Assembly (NCBI RefSeq): GCF_036014215.1
Contig: NZ_CP107921.1
Span: 2,737,501-2,801,500, forward strand
Direction of reading: 5' to 3'
Source: Streptomyces sp. NBC_00440
GTDB taxonomy: Bacteria; Actinomycetota; Actinomycetes; Streptomycetales; Streptomycetaceae
Length of the DNA stretch: 64,000 bases
Part shown: positions 27,732 through 37,575 of the stretch, in pieces
How positions within the stretch are numbered: the stretch's first letter is position 1
How the letters are laid out: each line of letters begins with the position of its first letter
The notes under the pieces: generated by a model
Told to the model about the DNA's origin: nothing
Database searches by the model: none
The model's input: the letters and a program-made list of their open reading frames with translations, nothing else
Translations under genes and position numbers: made by a program

Positions 27732-28283
27732 ATGACGCTCACCGACTGGATCATCGACATCGCGCTTCTCCTCATCGTCCTCCGCCAGCTGCGGGAGGAA
27801 CGGCTCACCGCCCGCACCATCCTCCTGCCGCTGGGCATCATCGCCTGGACGGGCTTCAACTACCTGGACGCCTTCCCCACCGCGGGGAACGACCTGCCAC
27901 TGATCGCGGTGTTCGCGGGTGTGGGAATCGTCTTCGGCCTCGTCTCCGGCCTGCTGACCCGCGTCCGCTACGCGGAAGGGCACGTACGCATCAAGGCCAC
28001 CGTGAGCGCCGCGGCGCTCTGGGTGATCTGCATGGGCTTCCGGCTGGGTTTCGCCATCTGGTCCAGCCACCCCTCCGGCGAGGCCCATCTCGCGCACTTC
28101 TCCGTCGCCCATGACATCACCAGCGGCCAGGCGTGGGTGGTGGCTCTCGTCCTGATGGCATTCGGTGAGGTCGTCGTCCGGCTGGGTACGATCGTCGTCC
28201 GCGGGGGGCTCCTCACCGCGCGCGCCAAGCGCACCCCGTCGGTGTCCGCCGCCCCGGCGCCGCGCCCCGGCACCTACGTCTGA
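27732..28283 (+). CDS. Hypothetical integral membrane protein
   Basis: The 183-residue protein begins MTLTDWIIDIALLLIVLRQLREERL and has four to five hydrophobic segments (around residues 6-20, 38-55, 62-82, 95-115 and 140-158). It looks like the DUF1453-type membrane proteins often found near two-component systems, but no catalytic motif is visible. The histidine kinase gene starts 37 bases after its stop, so it may belong to the same transcription unit and be a signal-sensing partner. The C-terminal 20 residues are a soluble Ala/Pro tail. Confidence 0.8.
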   Translation: MTLTDWIIDIALLLIVLRQLREERLTARTILLPLGIIAWTGFNYLDAFPTAGNDLPLIAVFAGVGIVFGLVSGLLTRVRYAEGHVRIKATVSAAALWVICMGFRLGFAIWSSHPSGEAHLAHFSVAHDITSGQAWVVALVLMAFGEVVVRLGTIVVRGGLLTARAKRTPSVSAAPAPRPGTYV

Positions 28284-28320
28284 CCGGGGCGGAGCAGCCG
28301 GCGGAGAACGGAGTGCGGAG

Positions 28321-29520
28321 ATGAACGGGCGCTGGTGGAGCACGCCGGTCTGGGAAGCACCGGGCTGGAAAGCGCTGGACCGGGGCACTTTCCGGGGCGC
28401 GACGGCCATGGTGGCCTGTATGACGGTCACCGTGCTCCAGGCCCACGGGACGCCCCTCAGGATCGTCATCGGTGCGCTCGGAGTCCTCGCGGCGCTGGGG
28501 ATGCTGCTCGGCCGGCGGACCCTGCCGTCCGTCCTGGGCGCCCTGGGCGCGACGATCGCCATGGGTTCCGGCCTCGCGATCTCGCTCCTGGTGCCGACCG
28601 GACTCGGCTCCTTCCCGGTGCTCGCGGGCGTCTCCGTCCTCCCGCTGCGCCTGCCCGCGGGGCCCGTGCGGACGACCGCCGTCGCGGTGATGTCGGCCGC
28701 GTTCGGGATCGCGATCATGGTGGTCACCGGCAGTCTGGCCGGACTGCTGGCCGCGGTGGGCGCCTGGCTCCTCGCCGACCGCTCCGTGGAGCACACCGCG
28801 CTCCAGGCGGAGCGGGACCGGGCCGTGGCGCTGCTGGCCGAGGTCGAGGCGTCCCGGCAGGCCCTGCAGGAGGCGGCGGCCGTCGAGGAACGCAGCCGTA
28901 TCGCCAGGGAGATGCACGACGTCCTGGCGCACAGCCTGGCCGGTCTGTCCGTGCAGTTGCAGGCGGTACGGGCGATCGCCGGCCGGGAGGGCGCGCCCGC
29001 GTCGCTGACCGGCCCCATCGACCGCGCGGCGGACCTCGCGCGGGACGGCGTCCAGGAGGCGCGCGCCGCGGTCGGTGCGCTGCGGCACGCGCCGCTGCGG
29101 GGCGTGGACGACCTCAAGGGTCTGGTCGGCGGTTTCCCCGGCGATGCGCGCCTGCGGGTCACCGGCAGGCCCTGCCCGCTCGGCCCCGAGGCGGGCCACG
29201 CGGTGTACCGGGCGGTGCAGGAGGCCCTGACGAACGCGGCGCGGTATGCGACCGGGAGCGTCATCGAGGTGGATGTGGCGTGGTCGGAGCGGGAGTTGCT
29301 GGTCGACGTCCGCGACCACGGGCTGCCGGCCGGCCGCGGACCCTCGGGCGTGAAGGGGAGCGGCACCGGTCTGCGGAGCATGGCCGAGCGGATCGAGGCC
29401 GTCGGCGGGACGCTGTCCGCCGGGCCGGTCCCCGGCGGGGCGGGCTGGCGGATCGAGATGCGCGTACCGGTCGCGGGGGCCGGGGGTGGCGCGGGCCCGG
29501 CTGGGAAGATGGGGTCGTGA
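28321..29520 (+). CDS. Two-component sensor histidine kinase (NarL/HisKA_3 class)
   Basis: The 399-residue kinase has about five N-terminal membrane spans (residues 25-150) with little extracellular sequence, a coiled segment (EHTALQAERDRAVALLAEVEASRQAL), the phosphoacceptor motif SRIAREMHDVLAHSLAGLSVQLQA, and a short HATPase domain with EALTNAARYATG and GTGLRSMAERIEAVGGTL. This matches the class that pairs with LuxR-type regulators, and the response-regulator gene follows after 49 bases. ATG 28321 follows a GGAG-like sequence. The signal is unknown; the adjacent small membrane protein may contribute. Confidence 0.92.
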   Translation: MNGRWWSTPVWEAPGWKALDRGTFRGATAMVACMTVTVLQAHGTPLRIVIGALGVLAALGMLLGRRTLPSVLGALGATIAMGSGLAISLLVPTGLGSFPVLAGVSVLPLRLPAGPVRTTAVAVMSAAFGIAIMVVTGSLAGLLAAVGAWLLADRSVEHTALQAERDRAVALLAEVEASRQALQEAAAVEERSRIAREMHDVLAHSLAGLSVQLQAVRAIAGREGAPASLTGPIDRAADLARDGVQEARAAVGALRHAPLRGVDDLKGLVGGFPGDARLRVTGRPCPLGPEAGHAVYRAVQEALTNAARYATGSVIEVDVAWSERELLVDVRDHGLPAGRGPSGVKGSGTGLRSMAERIEAVGGTLSAGPVPGGAGWRIEMRVPVAGAGGGAGPAGKMGS

Positions 29521-29569
29521 ACACATCAGCCGGCGTCCGGGCGCCGCACACGGGCGGGGAGGCGGACGC

Positions 29570-30268
29570 GTGACGATTCGGGTACTGGTGGCGGACGATC
29601 AGGCAGTGGTACGGGACGGGGTCGTGCTGCTGCTGTCATCGGCCGACGACATGGAGGTGGTCGGCGAGGCGGGCGACGGGCACGAGGCCGTTCGGCTGGC
29701 CACGGAGTCGCGGCCCGATGTGGCCCTCGTCGACCTGCGGATGCCGGGGCTGACCGGCGCCGAGGTGACGGCCCGGGTCGTCACCGCGGACATCGGGGTC
29801 CGGGTGCTCATCCTGACCACGTACGCGGACGACGACGCGGTGATGCCGGCTCTGCGGGCGGGCGCGTCCGGCTATCTGACCAAGGACGCCACCGGTGAGG
29901 CGGTGCTCGCCGCGGTCCGCGATGTGGCGGCTGGGCACACCGTTCTGGACCCCGCGGTCCAGCGCCGCCTGGTCGAACTGGTCGTCAGCGAACCGGACTC
30001 CACCGCTCCGGCGCCCGGACCCGCCCCCGTGGTCGCGGCCTCACCCGGGGTTCCGGCCGAGGCCGAGGGCCTCACCCGGCGGGAGATCGACGTCGTGCGA
30101 CTGGTGGCGCAGGGGCTCAACAACCGGCAGGTGGCCAAGGAGATGGTCGTCAGCCAGGCGACGGTCAAGACGCACCTCAACCATGTGCTGGCCAAGCTGG
30201 CCCTGGACGACCGCGGTGCGCTGATCGCCTGGGCCTGGCGGTACGGACTGGCCGACAGGACCCCGTAG
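29570..30268 (+). CDS. LuxR-family (NarL-type) response regulator
   Basis: The 232-residue protein starts MTIRVLVADDQAVVRDGVV from GTG at 29570 (GGGGAGG upstream). The receiver domain keeps the acidic pair ADDQ, the phosphorylated Asp in VALVDLRMPG near residue 54, the Thr in LILTTYAD, and Lys in GYLTKDAT. A Pro/Ala linker (residues 145-165) leads to the LuxR helix-turn-helix (LTRREIDVVRLVAQGLNNRQVAKEMVVSQATVKTHLNHVLAKL). It should be phosphorylated by the kinase encoded upstream. Targets are not identifiable from the sequence. Confidence 0.93.
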   Translation: MTIRVLVADDQAVVRDGVVLLLSSADDMEVVGEAGDGHEAVRLATESRPDVALVDLRMPGLTGAEVTARVVTADIGVRVLILTTYADDDAVMPALRAGASGYLTKDATGEAVLAAVRDVAAGHTVLDPAVQRRLVELVVSEPDSTAPAPGPAPVVAASPGVPAEAEGLTRREIDVVRLVAQGLNNRQVAKEMVVSQATVKTHLNHVLAKLALDDRGALIAWAWRYGLADRTP

Positions 30269-30312
30269 GCCAGAAGGAACCCGTAAGCCGGAGCCCGTAG
30301 CGACACAACGCT

Positions 30313-30332
30313 GGGAACCCGCAGCGGTTCCC
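30313..30332 (+). terminator. Weak hairpin after the response regulator
   Basis: GGGAACC and GGTTCCC form a 7-bp stem with a 6-base loop in the gap between the two-component operon and desE. It is plausible as a terminator but short. Confidence 0.4.
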
Positions 30333-30369
30333 CCGTACCCGGCGACGGTCCCCCACCCCCTGGACAAGA

Positions 30370-30392
30370 GGTCAGGTTAGGCTAACCTGACC
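30370..30392. promoter_or_regulatory. Iron box (DmdR1/IdeR operator) before desE
   Basis: The core TCAGGTTAGGCTAACCTGA (30372-30390) lies in a perfect 11+1+11 palindrome and matches the known IdeR/DmdR1 consensus closely. It is about 50 bases before the desE start and should repress desEF when iron is plentiful. Confidence 0.93.
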
Positions 30393-30442
30393 AGGAATTG
30401 CCCAGTGGCCGTCCCGGCACGTACGGAAAGCAGAGTCCAGCC

Positions 30443-31471
30443 ATGCCCAACGCCCGCGCCTCTCACATCTCCCGTCGCGGCATCCTCGCCGCGGGCGGCG
30501 TCATCGGTATCGGTGCCGCCCTCACTGCCTGCGGCGGCAGCGACTCCAAGAGCTCGGGCTCTGCGAAATCGGACTCCGGCCCCTGGTCCTTCAAGGACGA
30601 CCGTGGCATCACCGCCAAGGCCGACGCAACCCCCACGAAGATCGTCGCCTTCACCGGGACCGCCGCGGCGCTGCACGACTACGGCGTCGAGGTCACCGGG
30701 GTCTTCGGGCCGACCAGGACCAAGGACGGCAAAGCCGATGTGCAGGCCGGCGATCTCGACATCAGCAAGGTCGAGATACTCGGCAACGTCTGGGGCGAGT
30801 TCAACGTCGAGAAGTACGCGGCACTCAGCCCCCAGCTGCTGATCACCGGCATGTACGACAAGGGCGCCCTCTGGTACGTCCCCGACGAGTCGAAGTCCAA
30901 GATCCTCAAGCTGGCCCCGAGCGTCGCCCTGATGGTCGCCCGCACCTCGATGCCCGCCGCGCTCCAGCGCCACGCCGAACTGGCCGAGTCCCTGGGCGCC
31001 GACCTGAAGGCCAAGAAGGTCACCGACGCCAAGGCCCGCTTCGAGAAGGCCGCGGCCCGGCTGCGCTCCGCCGCGAAGGCCAACCCGAAGATCAAGGTGC
31101 TCATCGGCTCGGCCAGCGCCGATCTGCTCTACATCTCGACCCCCGAACCCTCCGCCGACCTGCGGTACTTCAAGGAGCTCGGCGTCAACATCGTCGTACC
31201 GGACAAGGTCGACAAGGACGGCTGGTTCGAGAGCCTGAGCTGGGAGAACGCCGACAAGTACCCGGCCGACATCATCATGATGGACAACCGGAGCTCCGCC
31301 ATCCAGCCGTCCGCGCTGAAGTCCAAGCCGACCTGGGGCGAGCTGCCCGCGGTCAAGGCCGGACAGGTCATCCCGCGCTCCACGACGGACCCGATCTTCT
31401 CCTACGACAAGTGCGCCCCGGCCCTGGAGGCGCTGGCCAAGGCGATAGAGACCGCGAAGAAGGTCAGCTGA
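30443..31471 (+). CDS. desE: Ferrioxamine-binding lipoprotein DesE
   Basis: The 342-residue protein has a twin-arginine-like N-terminus (SRRGILAAGG) and a lipobox LTAC near residue 30, so it should be a membrane-anchored lipoprotein. The rest is a siderophore-binding FecB/PeriBP fold (TKIVAFTGTAAALHDYGVEVTGVFG near residue 65, and DIIMMDNRS near the C-terminus). It captures ferric desferrioxamine for import. ATG at 30443 is the first start giving the signal sequence. It is the first gene under the iron box at 30370 and is followed by desF three bases later. Identification rests on the adjacent complete desABCD genes. Confidence 0.94.
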   Translation: MPNARASHISRRGILAAGGVIGIGAALTACGGSDSKSSGSAKSDSGPWSFKDDRGITAKADATPTKIVAFTGTAAALHDYGVEVTGVFGPTRTKDGKADVQAGDLDISKVEILGNVWGEFNVEKYAALSPQLLITGMYDKGALWYVPDESKSKILKLAPSVALMVARTSMPAALQRHAELAESLGADLKAKKVTDAKARFEKAAARLRSAAKANPKIKVLIGSASADLLYISTPEPSADLRYFKELGVNIVVPDKVDKDGWFESLSWENADKYPADIIMMDNRSSAIQPSALKSKPTWGELPAVKAGQVIPRSTTDPIFSYDKCAPALEALAKAIETAKKVS

Positions 31472-31474
31472 CCC

Positions 31475-32323
31475 ATGACGACGGCCGCCATCGCCCCCTT
31501 CCGTTTCTTCGGCCTGCATGTCGTACGGACCCGGCGGCTCGGCCCGTCGATGGTCCGCATCACGTTCGGCGGCGAGGACCTCAGGGACTTCGCCGCCGGG
31601 GGCCGTGACCAGAGCCTCTCCCTCTTCCTGCCCCACCCGGGGCAGCAGGAGCCCCGACTGCCCGCCGGCGAGAACTGGTTCGCCGAGTGGCGGGCGCTGC
31701 CCGACGACGTACGGGCCGTGCTGCGCTCGTACACCGTGCGCGAGCAGCGCCGCGACCCCGACGAGGTCGACATCGACTTCGCGCTGCACGGCGCGGCGGC
31801 CTCGGCCGCGGACGCGGCGAGCGGCCCCGCCTCCCGGTGGGCCCGGCAGGCCACGCCAGGACAGCGGGTCCGCGTCCTGGGGCCCGCCGTCGAGCACAAC
31901 ACGGCCGTCCGCTTCCAGCCGCCCACCGGCACCGACTCGGTGCTGATCTGGGCGGACGAGACCGCGCTGCCCGCCGCCTCGGCCATCCTGGAGTGGCTGC
32001 CGGCCGGCACCAGGGCCCAGGTCTGGCTTGAGGTCCAGCACGCCGCCGACCGGCAGCCGCTGCGGACCGAGGCGAACGCGCGGGTCACCTGGCTCGTGCG
32101 GGACGAGGGCGCCCCGGCCGCCATCGACGCCGTACGCGCGGCCGAGCTGCCCGGCGCGCACCCGTACGCCTGGATCGCGGGCGAGTCCGGTTGCGTCAAG
32201 GAGCTGCGCCGCCATCTCGTACGGGAGCGCCAAGTCGACCGCAGACAGGTCACGTTCGTCGGCTACTGGCGCCGTGGGCTCAGCGAGGAACAGCTGAGGG
32301 AGACCGCGGCGCGCGCCGCCTGA
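31475..32323 (+). CDS. desF: Siderophore-interacting protein / ferric-siderophore reductase DesF
   Basis: This 282-residue cytosolic protein belongs to the ViuB/SIP FAD-binding family. It shows RSYTVREQRRDPDEVDIDFALHG near residue 88 (the RxYT flavin motif followed by the typical SIP segment) and, in the reductase half, DEGAPAAIDAVRA and AWIAGESGCVKELRRHLVRE, with TFVGYWRRGLSEEQL at the end. It is expected to reduce ferric desferrioxamine after uptake and release iron. It is co-transcribed with desE (three-base gap). The next gene, desA, has its own iron box. Confidence 0.93.
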   Translation: MTTAAIAPFRFFGLHVVRTRRLGPSMVRITFGGEDLRDFAAGGRDQSLSLFLPHPGQQEPRLPAGENWFAEWRALPDDVRAVLRSYTVREQRRDPDEVDIDFALHGAAASAADAASGPASRWARQATPGQRVRVLGPAVEHNTAVRFQPPTGTDSVLIWADETALPAASAILEWLPAGTRAQVWLEVQHAADRQPLRTEANARVTWLVRDEGAPAAIDAVRAAELPGAHPYAWIAGESGCVKELRRHLVRERQVDRRQVTFVGYWRRGLSEEQLRETAARAA

Positions 32324-32369
32324 CCGGTACATCCCCCAGGGGGGGTGAGGCCTCATTGCGACGCCCGGA

Positions 32370-32396
32370 TTAGTTAGGTTAGGCTTACCTAACTAA
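32370..32396. promoter_or_regulatory. Iron box (DmdR1/IdeR operator) before desABCD
   Basis: The core TTAGGTTAGGCTTACCTAA (32374-32392) agrees with the iron-box consensus, and the palindrome extends by four bases on each side. It lies 64-90 bases before the desA start, consistent with iron repression of desferrioxamine synthesis. Confidence 0.95.
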
Positions 32397-32459
32397 GGCT
32401 ACCCGGCTACGACGTCGCAGTGCCCTCGCCCCCCTTCTCCCTTCCCCGGAGGACCGTTC

Positions 32460-33899
32460 ATGCGCTCACACCTGCTCAACGACACGACAGCGGAGCAGTA
32501 CCGCCTCACTGCCACCGCAGCAGTCGAGCGGGTGGCGGCCCAACTCGCCTCCACCAAAAAGCCGTTCACCGGAATCTCGCACCAGGAACTCGCCCCCGTC
32601 CTGGACTCCGTCGACCTGGACAAGCCGCTGGGCACCGCGGAAGCCGCCCTGGACGAACTCGGCACCGTCTACCTGCGGGACGCCGTCTACTTCCACCACC
32701 CCCGCTATCTGGCCCATCTGAACTGCCCGGTCGTCATCCCCGCGGTGGTCGCCGAGGCCGTGCTCTCCGCCGTCAACTCCTCGCTGGACACCTGGGACCA
32801 GAGCGCGGGCGGCACCCTGATCGAGCAGCGCCTCATCGACTGGACGGCCGGCCGGATCGGCTACGGTCCGGGCGCCGACGGCGTCTTCACCAGCGGCGGA
32901 TCGCAGTCCAACCTCCAGGCGCTGCTTTTGGCCCGCGAGGAGGCGAAGACCACCGATGCCTCCCTGCTGCGAGTGTTCGCCTCCGAATGCAGCCACTTCA
33001 GCGTCCAGAAGTCCGCGAAACTGCTCGGTCTCGGCCCCGAAGCGGTCGTCTCCATCCCCTGCGACCAGGACAAGCGCATGCAGACCCTGGCGCTCGCCCG
33101 TGAGCTGGAGCGCTGCCGCGCCGACGGCGCCGTCCCGATGGCCGTCGTCGCCACCGCCGGGACCACCGACTTCGGCTCCATCGACCCGCTGCCCGAGATC
33201 GCCGAGCTCTGCGCCCGGTACGGCACCTGGATGCACGTCGACGCCGCGTACGGCTGCGGGCTGCTCGTCTCCCGCAGGCGCGCCCGTCTCGAAGGCATCG
33301 AGCACGCCGACTCGGTCACCGTCGACTACCACAAGTCCTTCTTCCAGCCGGTGAGTTCGAGCGCGCTGGTGGTACGGGACGGGGTCACCCTGCGGCACGC
33401 CACGTACCACGCGGACTACCTCAACCCGCGCTCCGCCGCCGAGTCCCGCATCCCGAACCAGGTCGACAAGTCCCTCCAGACCACCCGGCGCTTCGACGCC
33501 CTCAAGCTGTGGATGACGCTGCGCGTGATGGGCGCCGACGCCGTGGGCGGGCTCTTCGACGAGGTGGTCGACCTCGCCGAAGAGGGGTGGAAGCTCCTCG
33601 CCGCCGACCCGCGCTTCGATGTGGCCGTCGAACCTCAGCTCTCCACCCTCGTCTTCCGCTACATCCCCGGCGATGTCATCAGCCCCGCGCTGATCGACCG
33701 GGCCAACCGGTATGCGCGCAAAGCCCTGTTCGCGTCGGGCGACGCCGTCGTCGCCGGTACGACGGTCAGCGGCCGCGCCTATCTGAAATTCACCCTGCTC
33801 AACCCGCAGACCACCCTCGCCGACATCGCGGCCGTCCTCGAACTCCTCGCCGAGCACGCCGGCCAGTACCTGGGAGAAACCCTTGTCCACGCCTCTTGA
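32460..33899 (+). CDS. desA: Lysine decarboxylase DesA (PLP-dependent)
   Basis: The 479-residue group II decarboxylase makes cadaverine from lysine, the first step of desferrioxamine synthesis. Visible landmarks are [18 protein letters not shown] near residue 142, [14 protein letters not shown] with the PLP-contacting Asp, and DYHKSFFQP near residue 295 with the PLP-binding Lys. It is the first gene of desABCD behind the second iron box. Its 3' end overlaps desB by 17 bases. Length and motifs agree with intact DesA proteins. Confidence 0.95.
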   Translation: MRSHLLNDTTAEQYRLTATAAVERVAAQLASTKKPFTGISHQELAPVLDSVDLDKPLGTAEAALDELGTVYLRDAVYFHHPRYLAHLNCPVVIPAVVAEAVLSAVNSSLDTWDQSAGGTLIEQRLIDWTAGRIGYGPGADGVFTSGGSQSNLQALLLAREEAKTTDASLLRVFASECSHFSVQKSAKLLGLGPEAVVSIPCDQDKRMQTLALARELERCRADGAVPMAVVATAGTTDFGSIDPLPEIAELCARYGTWMHVDAAYGCGLLVSRRRARLEGIEHADSVTVDYHKSFFQPVSSSALVVRDGVTLRHATYHADYLNPRSAAESRIPNQVDKSLQTTRRFDALKLWMTLRVMGADAVGGLFDEVVDLAEEGWKLLAADPRFDVAVEPQLSTLVFRYIPGDVISPALIDRANRYARKALFASGDAVVAGTTVSGRAYLKFTLLNPQTTLADIAAVLELLAEHAGQYLGETLVHAS

Positions 33900-35163
33900 G
33901 CCCCACGCGCCTTACGACTTCATCGCGGTCGGGCTCGGACCGTTCAATCTGGGGCTCGCCTGCCTGGCCGACCCGGTCGACGAACTGAACGGCCTCTTCC
34001 TGGAGTCCAAGCCGGACTTCGACTGGCACAGCGGGATGTTCCTGGAGGGCTCCACGCTCCAGACGCCCTTCATGTCCGACCTGGTCACCCTGGCCGACCC
34101 CACATCGCCGTACTCCTTCCTCAACTACCTGAAGGAATCCGGGCGGCTGTACTCCTTCTACATCCGCGAGAGCTTCTATCCGCTGCGCGAGGAGTTCAAC
34201 GACTACTGCCGGTGGGCCGCCGCGAAGATACCCGCGATCCGCTTCGGCGAGTCGGTGACCGAGGTGACGTACGAGGAGCGGGACGCGGTCTACGCAGTGC
34301 GCACCGCGGGCGGCGCCGTGTACCGGGGACGCAGACTCGTCCTCGGCACCGGAACCCCCGCGTACCTCCCGGAACCCTGCCGTGACCTCGGCGGCGACCT
34401 GATCCACAACTCCCGCTACCTGGAGGCGAAGGAGACCCTCCAGGCCAAGGAGTCGGTCACCGTCGTCGGCAGCGGGCAGAGCGCCGCCGAGATCTACTAC
34501 GACCTGCTCCAGGACATCGACCAGCACGGGTACGCGCTGAACTGGGTGACCCGCTCTCCCCGCTTCTTCCCGCTGGAGTACACGAAACTCACGCTGGAGA
34601 TGACGTCGCCCGAGTACGTGGACTACTTCCACGGGCTGCCGTCCCGGACCCGCGACCGGCTCAACGTGTCGCAGAAGAACCTCTACAAGGGGATCAACTC
34701 CGAGCTGATCGACGCCATCTTCGACCTGCTGTACGCGAAGAACCGGCGCGGCCCGGTGGCGACCCGGCTGATGACCAACACCTCGCTGGAGACGGCTGGT
34801 TACGACCACGGCACCTACACGCTGGGGCTGCGCCAGCAGGAACAGGAGAAGGACTTCACCCTCGCCACCCAGGGGCTCGTCCTGGCCACCGGCTACAAGT
34901 ACCGGGTGCCCGAATTCCTCGCCCCGGTGCACGACCGGATCAACTGGGACGAGCAGGGTCGTTTCGACGTCCACCGCAACTACAGCATCGACCCGGACCG
35001 GACGATCTACGTACAGAACGCCGAACTGCACACCCACGGCTTCGTCGCACCCGACCTCGGGATGGCCGCGTACCGCAACTCGTGCATCATCCGCGAGCTG
35101 CTCGGCGGCCAGGAGTACTACCCGGTCGAAAAGACCATCGCTTTCCAGGAGTTCACCGCATGA
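33883..35163 (+). CDS. desB: Cadaverine N-hydroxylase DesB
   Basis: This 426-residue flavin monooxygenase of the lysine/ornithine N-hydroxylase family turns cadaverine into N-hydroxycadaverine. The FAD site is [13 protein letters not shown] near residue 16, the NADPH site [17 protein letters not shown] near residue 192, and the C-terminal [13 protein letters not shown] motif is present. It starts at a TTG (33883) preceded by GGGAGAA and lies within the end of desA, so it probably relies on translational coupling. desC overlaps its stop by four bases. Confidence 0.94.
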   Translation: MSTPLEPHAPYDFIAVGLGPFNLGLACLADPVDELNGLFLESKPDFDWHSGMFLEGSTLQTPFMSDLVTLADPTSPYSFLNYLKESGRLYSFYIRESFYPLREEFNDYCRWAAAKIPAIRFGESVTEVTYEERDAVYAVRTAGGAVYRGRRLVLGTGTPAYLPEPCRDLGGDLIHNSRYLEAKETLQAKESVTVVGSGQSAAEIYYDLLQDIDQHGYALNWVTRSPRFFPLEYTKLTLEMTSPEYVDYFHGLPSRTRDRLNVSQKNLYKGINSELIDAIFDLLYAKNRRGPVATRLMTNTSLETAGYDHGTYTLGLRQQEQEKDFTLATQGLVLATGYKYRVPEFLAPVHDRINWDEQGRFDVHRNYSIDPDRTIYVQNAELHTHGFVAPDLGMAAYRNSCIIRELLGGQEYYPVEKTIAFQEFTA

Positions 35164-35684
35164 ACCGCTTCACCATCCGCCCGCTGGACCTCCGTACCGA
35201 CGCCGAGCTGGTGCACGGCTGGGTCACCCACCCCAAGTCCGTCTACTGGATGATGCAGGACTTGAACCTCACCGAAGTCGAGCGCGAGTACATGGCGATA
35301 GCGGCGGCGGAGCACCACGACGCCTTCATAGGACTGCACGGCTCCACACCTGCGTTCCTGATGGAGCGGTACGACCCCGCCCACGTCGAGCTCAAGGGCC
35401 TCTACGAACCCGAACCCGGCGATGTCGGCATGCACTTCCTGGTCGCGCCCACCGACAACCCCGTGCACGGCTTCACCCGGGCGGTGATCACGGCTGTGAT
35501 GACCGAGCTGTTCGCGGACCCGGCGACGCGCCGGGTCGTGGTGGAGCCCGACATACGCAACACGGCGGTCCACGCGCTCAACAAGGCCGTCGGCTTCGAG
35601 GCGGTGCGCGAACTGGCGAAGCCCGAGAAGACCGCGCTGCTGAGCGTCTGCACCCGCGCCGCGTTCGAGGGAGCCCGCCGATGA
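35160..35684 (+). CDS. desC: N-hydroxycadaverine acyltransferase DesC
   Basis: The 174-residue protein is a GNAT-fold acyltransferase of the siderophore type. It reads [35 protein letters not shown], then [32 protein letters not shown] and [36 protein letters not shown], the acetyl-CoA-binding and C-terminal GNAT segments. It acylates N-hydroxycadaverine with succinyl-CoA or acetyl-CoA, giving the monomers joined by DesD. Four-base overlaps with both desB and desD show tight coupling. Confidence 0.94.
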   Translation: MNRFTIRPLDLRTDAELVHGWVTHPKSVYWMMQDLNLTEVEREYMAIAAAEHHDAFIGLHGSTPAFLMERYDPAHVELKGLYEPEPGDVGMHFLVAPTDNPVHGFTRAVITAVMTELFADPATRRVVVEPDIRNTAVHALNKAVGFEAVRELAKPEKTALLSVCTRAAFEGARR

Positions 35685-37513
35685 GCAGCCATCTGACCCC
35701 CGTACTCTGGGCCGAGGCCGAGCGGCAGTTGATCCGCAAGGCGCTGGCGGAGTTCTCGCACGAGCGGCTGCTGTCCCCTCAGCCGTTCGGCGACGGGCCC
35801 GCCCCTCTCGGTCCCGCCGGAACAGGGGAAACCCCGTCCTCCGTACCCAGTGAGTCCTCCGCACACGGCGAGTTCTCCGTACGCAGTGACGACGGCGGGA
35901 CCGAGTACCGGTTCCGAGCCCGGATCCTCGCCCTCGACCACTGGCACATCCCGGCCGATTCCATCACCCGCCACCGCGGCACCGAAGAACTCCCGCTGGA
36001 CGCACTGGAGTTCTTCATCGAGCTGCGGGAGGTGCTGGGGCTGAGCGACGCGATCCTGCCGGTCTATCTGGAGGAGATCTCCTCCACGCTGTCCAGCACG
36101 GCGTACAAACTGGCCCGGCAGGCCGAACACCCCGTCTCCGCCGCCCAGCTGGCCGCGTCCGGCTTCCAGGACATCGAGACCGGGATGACCGAGGGCCACC
36201 CCTGTTTCGTCGCCAACAACGGCCGCCTGGGATTCGGTTCGGACGAGTACCTCAGCTACGCGCCGGAGGCGGCGAGCCCGGTCCGGCTGATCTGGCTGGC
36301 CGCCCGGCGCGACCACGCCACCTTCAGCGCGGGCGCAGGACTCGACTACGAGTCACTGATCCGGGCCGAACTGGGCGCGGAGACCCTGGAGCGGTTCGCC
36401 GCGACCATGACCGGGCTCGGCCTGGATCTCGACGCGTACTTCCTGATCCCTGTGCACCCCTGGCAGTGGCGGAACAAACTCTCCGTCACCTTCGCCGCCG
36501 AGGTGGCCAAGCAGCGGCTCGTGCTACTGGGGCACGGCGACGACTCGTACCTCGCGCAGCAGTCCATCCGTACCTTCTTCAACACCAGCGACCCGGCGAA
36601 GCACTACGTCAAAACAGCGCTGTCGGTGCTCAACATGGGCTTCATGCGGGGGCTCTCCGCCGCGTACATGGAGGCCACGCCCGCGATCAACGACTGGCTC
36701 GGGCAGCTCATCGAGAGCGACCCACTGCTGAAGGCCACCGGCCTGACGATCATCCGTGAGCGCGCCTCGATCGGCTACCACCACCGGCAGTACGAGCAGG
36801 CGACCGTGAAGGGCTCGCCGTACCGCAAGATGCTGGCCGCGCTCTGGCGGGAGAGCCCGGTGCCCTCCCTCGAACCGGGCGAGCGCCTCGCCACCATGGC
36901 GTCGCTGCTGCACACCGACCGGGACGGCGCCTCGTTCGCGGGTGCGCTCATCGCCGAGTCGGGTCTCGAACCGGCCGTCTGGCTGCGCCGCTACCTCGAC
37001 GCGTACTTCACCCCGCTGCTGCACAGCTTCTACGCCTACGACCTCGTCTACATGCCGCACGGCGAGAACGTGATCCTGGTCATCGAGGACGGCGTGGTGC
37101 GGCGGGCGGTCTACAAGGACATCGCCGAGGAGATCGCGGTGATGGACCCCGACGCGGTGCTGCCGCCGGACGTCGAGCGCGTCCGCGCCGACGTACCGGA
37201 CGACATGAAACTCCTGTCGCTGTTCACCGATGTCTTCGACTGCTTCTTCCGCTTCCTCGGCGCGACGCTGGCGACCGATGGCGTGCTCGGCGAGGACGAG
37301 TTCTGGCAGACCGTCGGCACCTGCGTACGGGACTACCAGAGCTCGGTGCCCCAACTGGCCGACAAGTTCCGCCAGTACGACCTGTTCGCGCCGGAGTTCG
37401 CACTGTCCTGCCTCAACCGGCTCCAGCTGCGCAACAACCAGCAGATGGTGGACCTTCAGGACCCGGCGGGTGCGCTCCAGCTCTCCGGGACCCTGAAGAA
37501 CCCGATCGCCTGA
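35681..37513 (+). CDS. desD: Desferrioxamine synthetase DesD (NIS synthetase, IucA/IucC family)
   Basis: The 610-residue NIS synthetase joins N-hydroxy-N-succinylcadaverine units by ATP-dependent amide formation to give desferrioxamines. Recognisable segments are EGHPCFVANNGRLGFG near residue 170, HPWQWRN near residue 262, SIRTFFNTSDPAKHYVKTALSV near residue 298, and YMPHGENVILVIEDGVVRRAVYKD near residue 460, all typical ATP- and substrate-contacting regions. A 30-residue stretch at about residues 35-65, rich in Gly, Pro, Ser and Glu, seems inserted relative to the shorter DesD proteins I know (about 590 residues). ATG at 35681 overlaps the desC stop. A hairpin terminator follows. Confidence 0.95.
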   Translation: MSSHLTPVLWAEAERQLIRKALAEFSHERLLSPQPFGDGPAPLGPAGTGETPSSVPSESSAHGEFSVRSDDGGTEYRFRARILALDHWHIPADSITRHRGTEELPLDALEFFIELREVLGLSDAILPVYLEEISSTLSSTAYKLARQAEHPVSAAQLAASGFQDIETGMTEGHPCFVANNGRLGFGSDEYLSYAPEAASPVRLIWLAARRDHATFSAGAGLDYESLIRAELGAETLERFAATMTGLGLDLDAYFLIPVHPWQWRNKLSVTFAAEVAKQRLVLLGHGDDSYLAQQSIRTFFNTSDPAKHYVKTALSVLNMGFMRGLSAAYMEATPAINDWLGQLIESDPLLKATGLTIIRERASIGYHHRQYEQATVKGSPYRKMLAALWRESPVPSLEPGERLATMASLLHTDRDGASFAGALIAESGLEPAVWLRRYLDAYFTPLLHSFYAYDLVYMPHGENVILVIEDGVVRRAVYKDIAEEIAVMDPDAVLPPDVERVRADVPDDMKLLSLFTDVFDCFFRFLGATLATDGVLGEDEFWQTVGTCVRDYQSSVPQLADKFRQYDLFAPEFALSCLNRLQLRNNQQMVDLQDPAGALQLSGTLKNPIA

Positions 37514-37575
37514 TCCACGGCGGTCGTCCTGGTCCACGGCGGTCGTGGAGAGAACCGCCCGGCGTGCAGAGAACA

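Noticed and set aside
32330..32350. Terminator between desF and desA
   Set aside because: CCCCC and GGGGG strings are separated by one base, so no proper loop can form.
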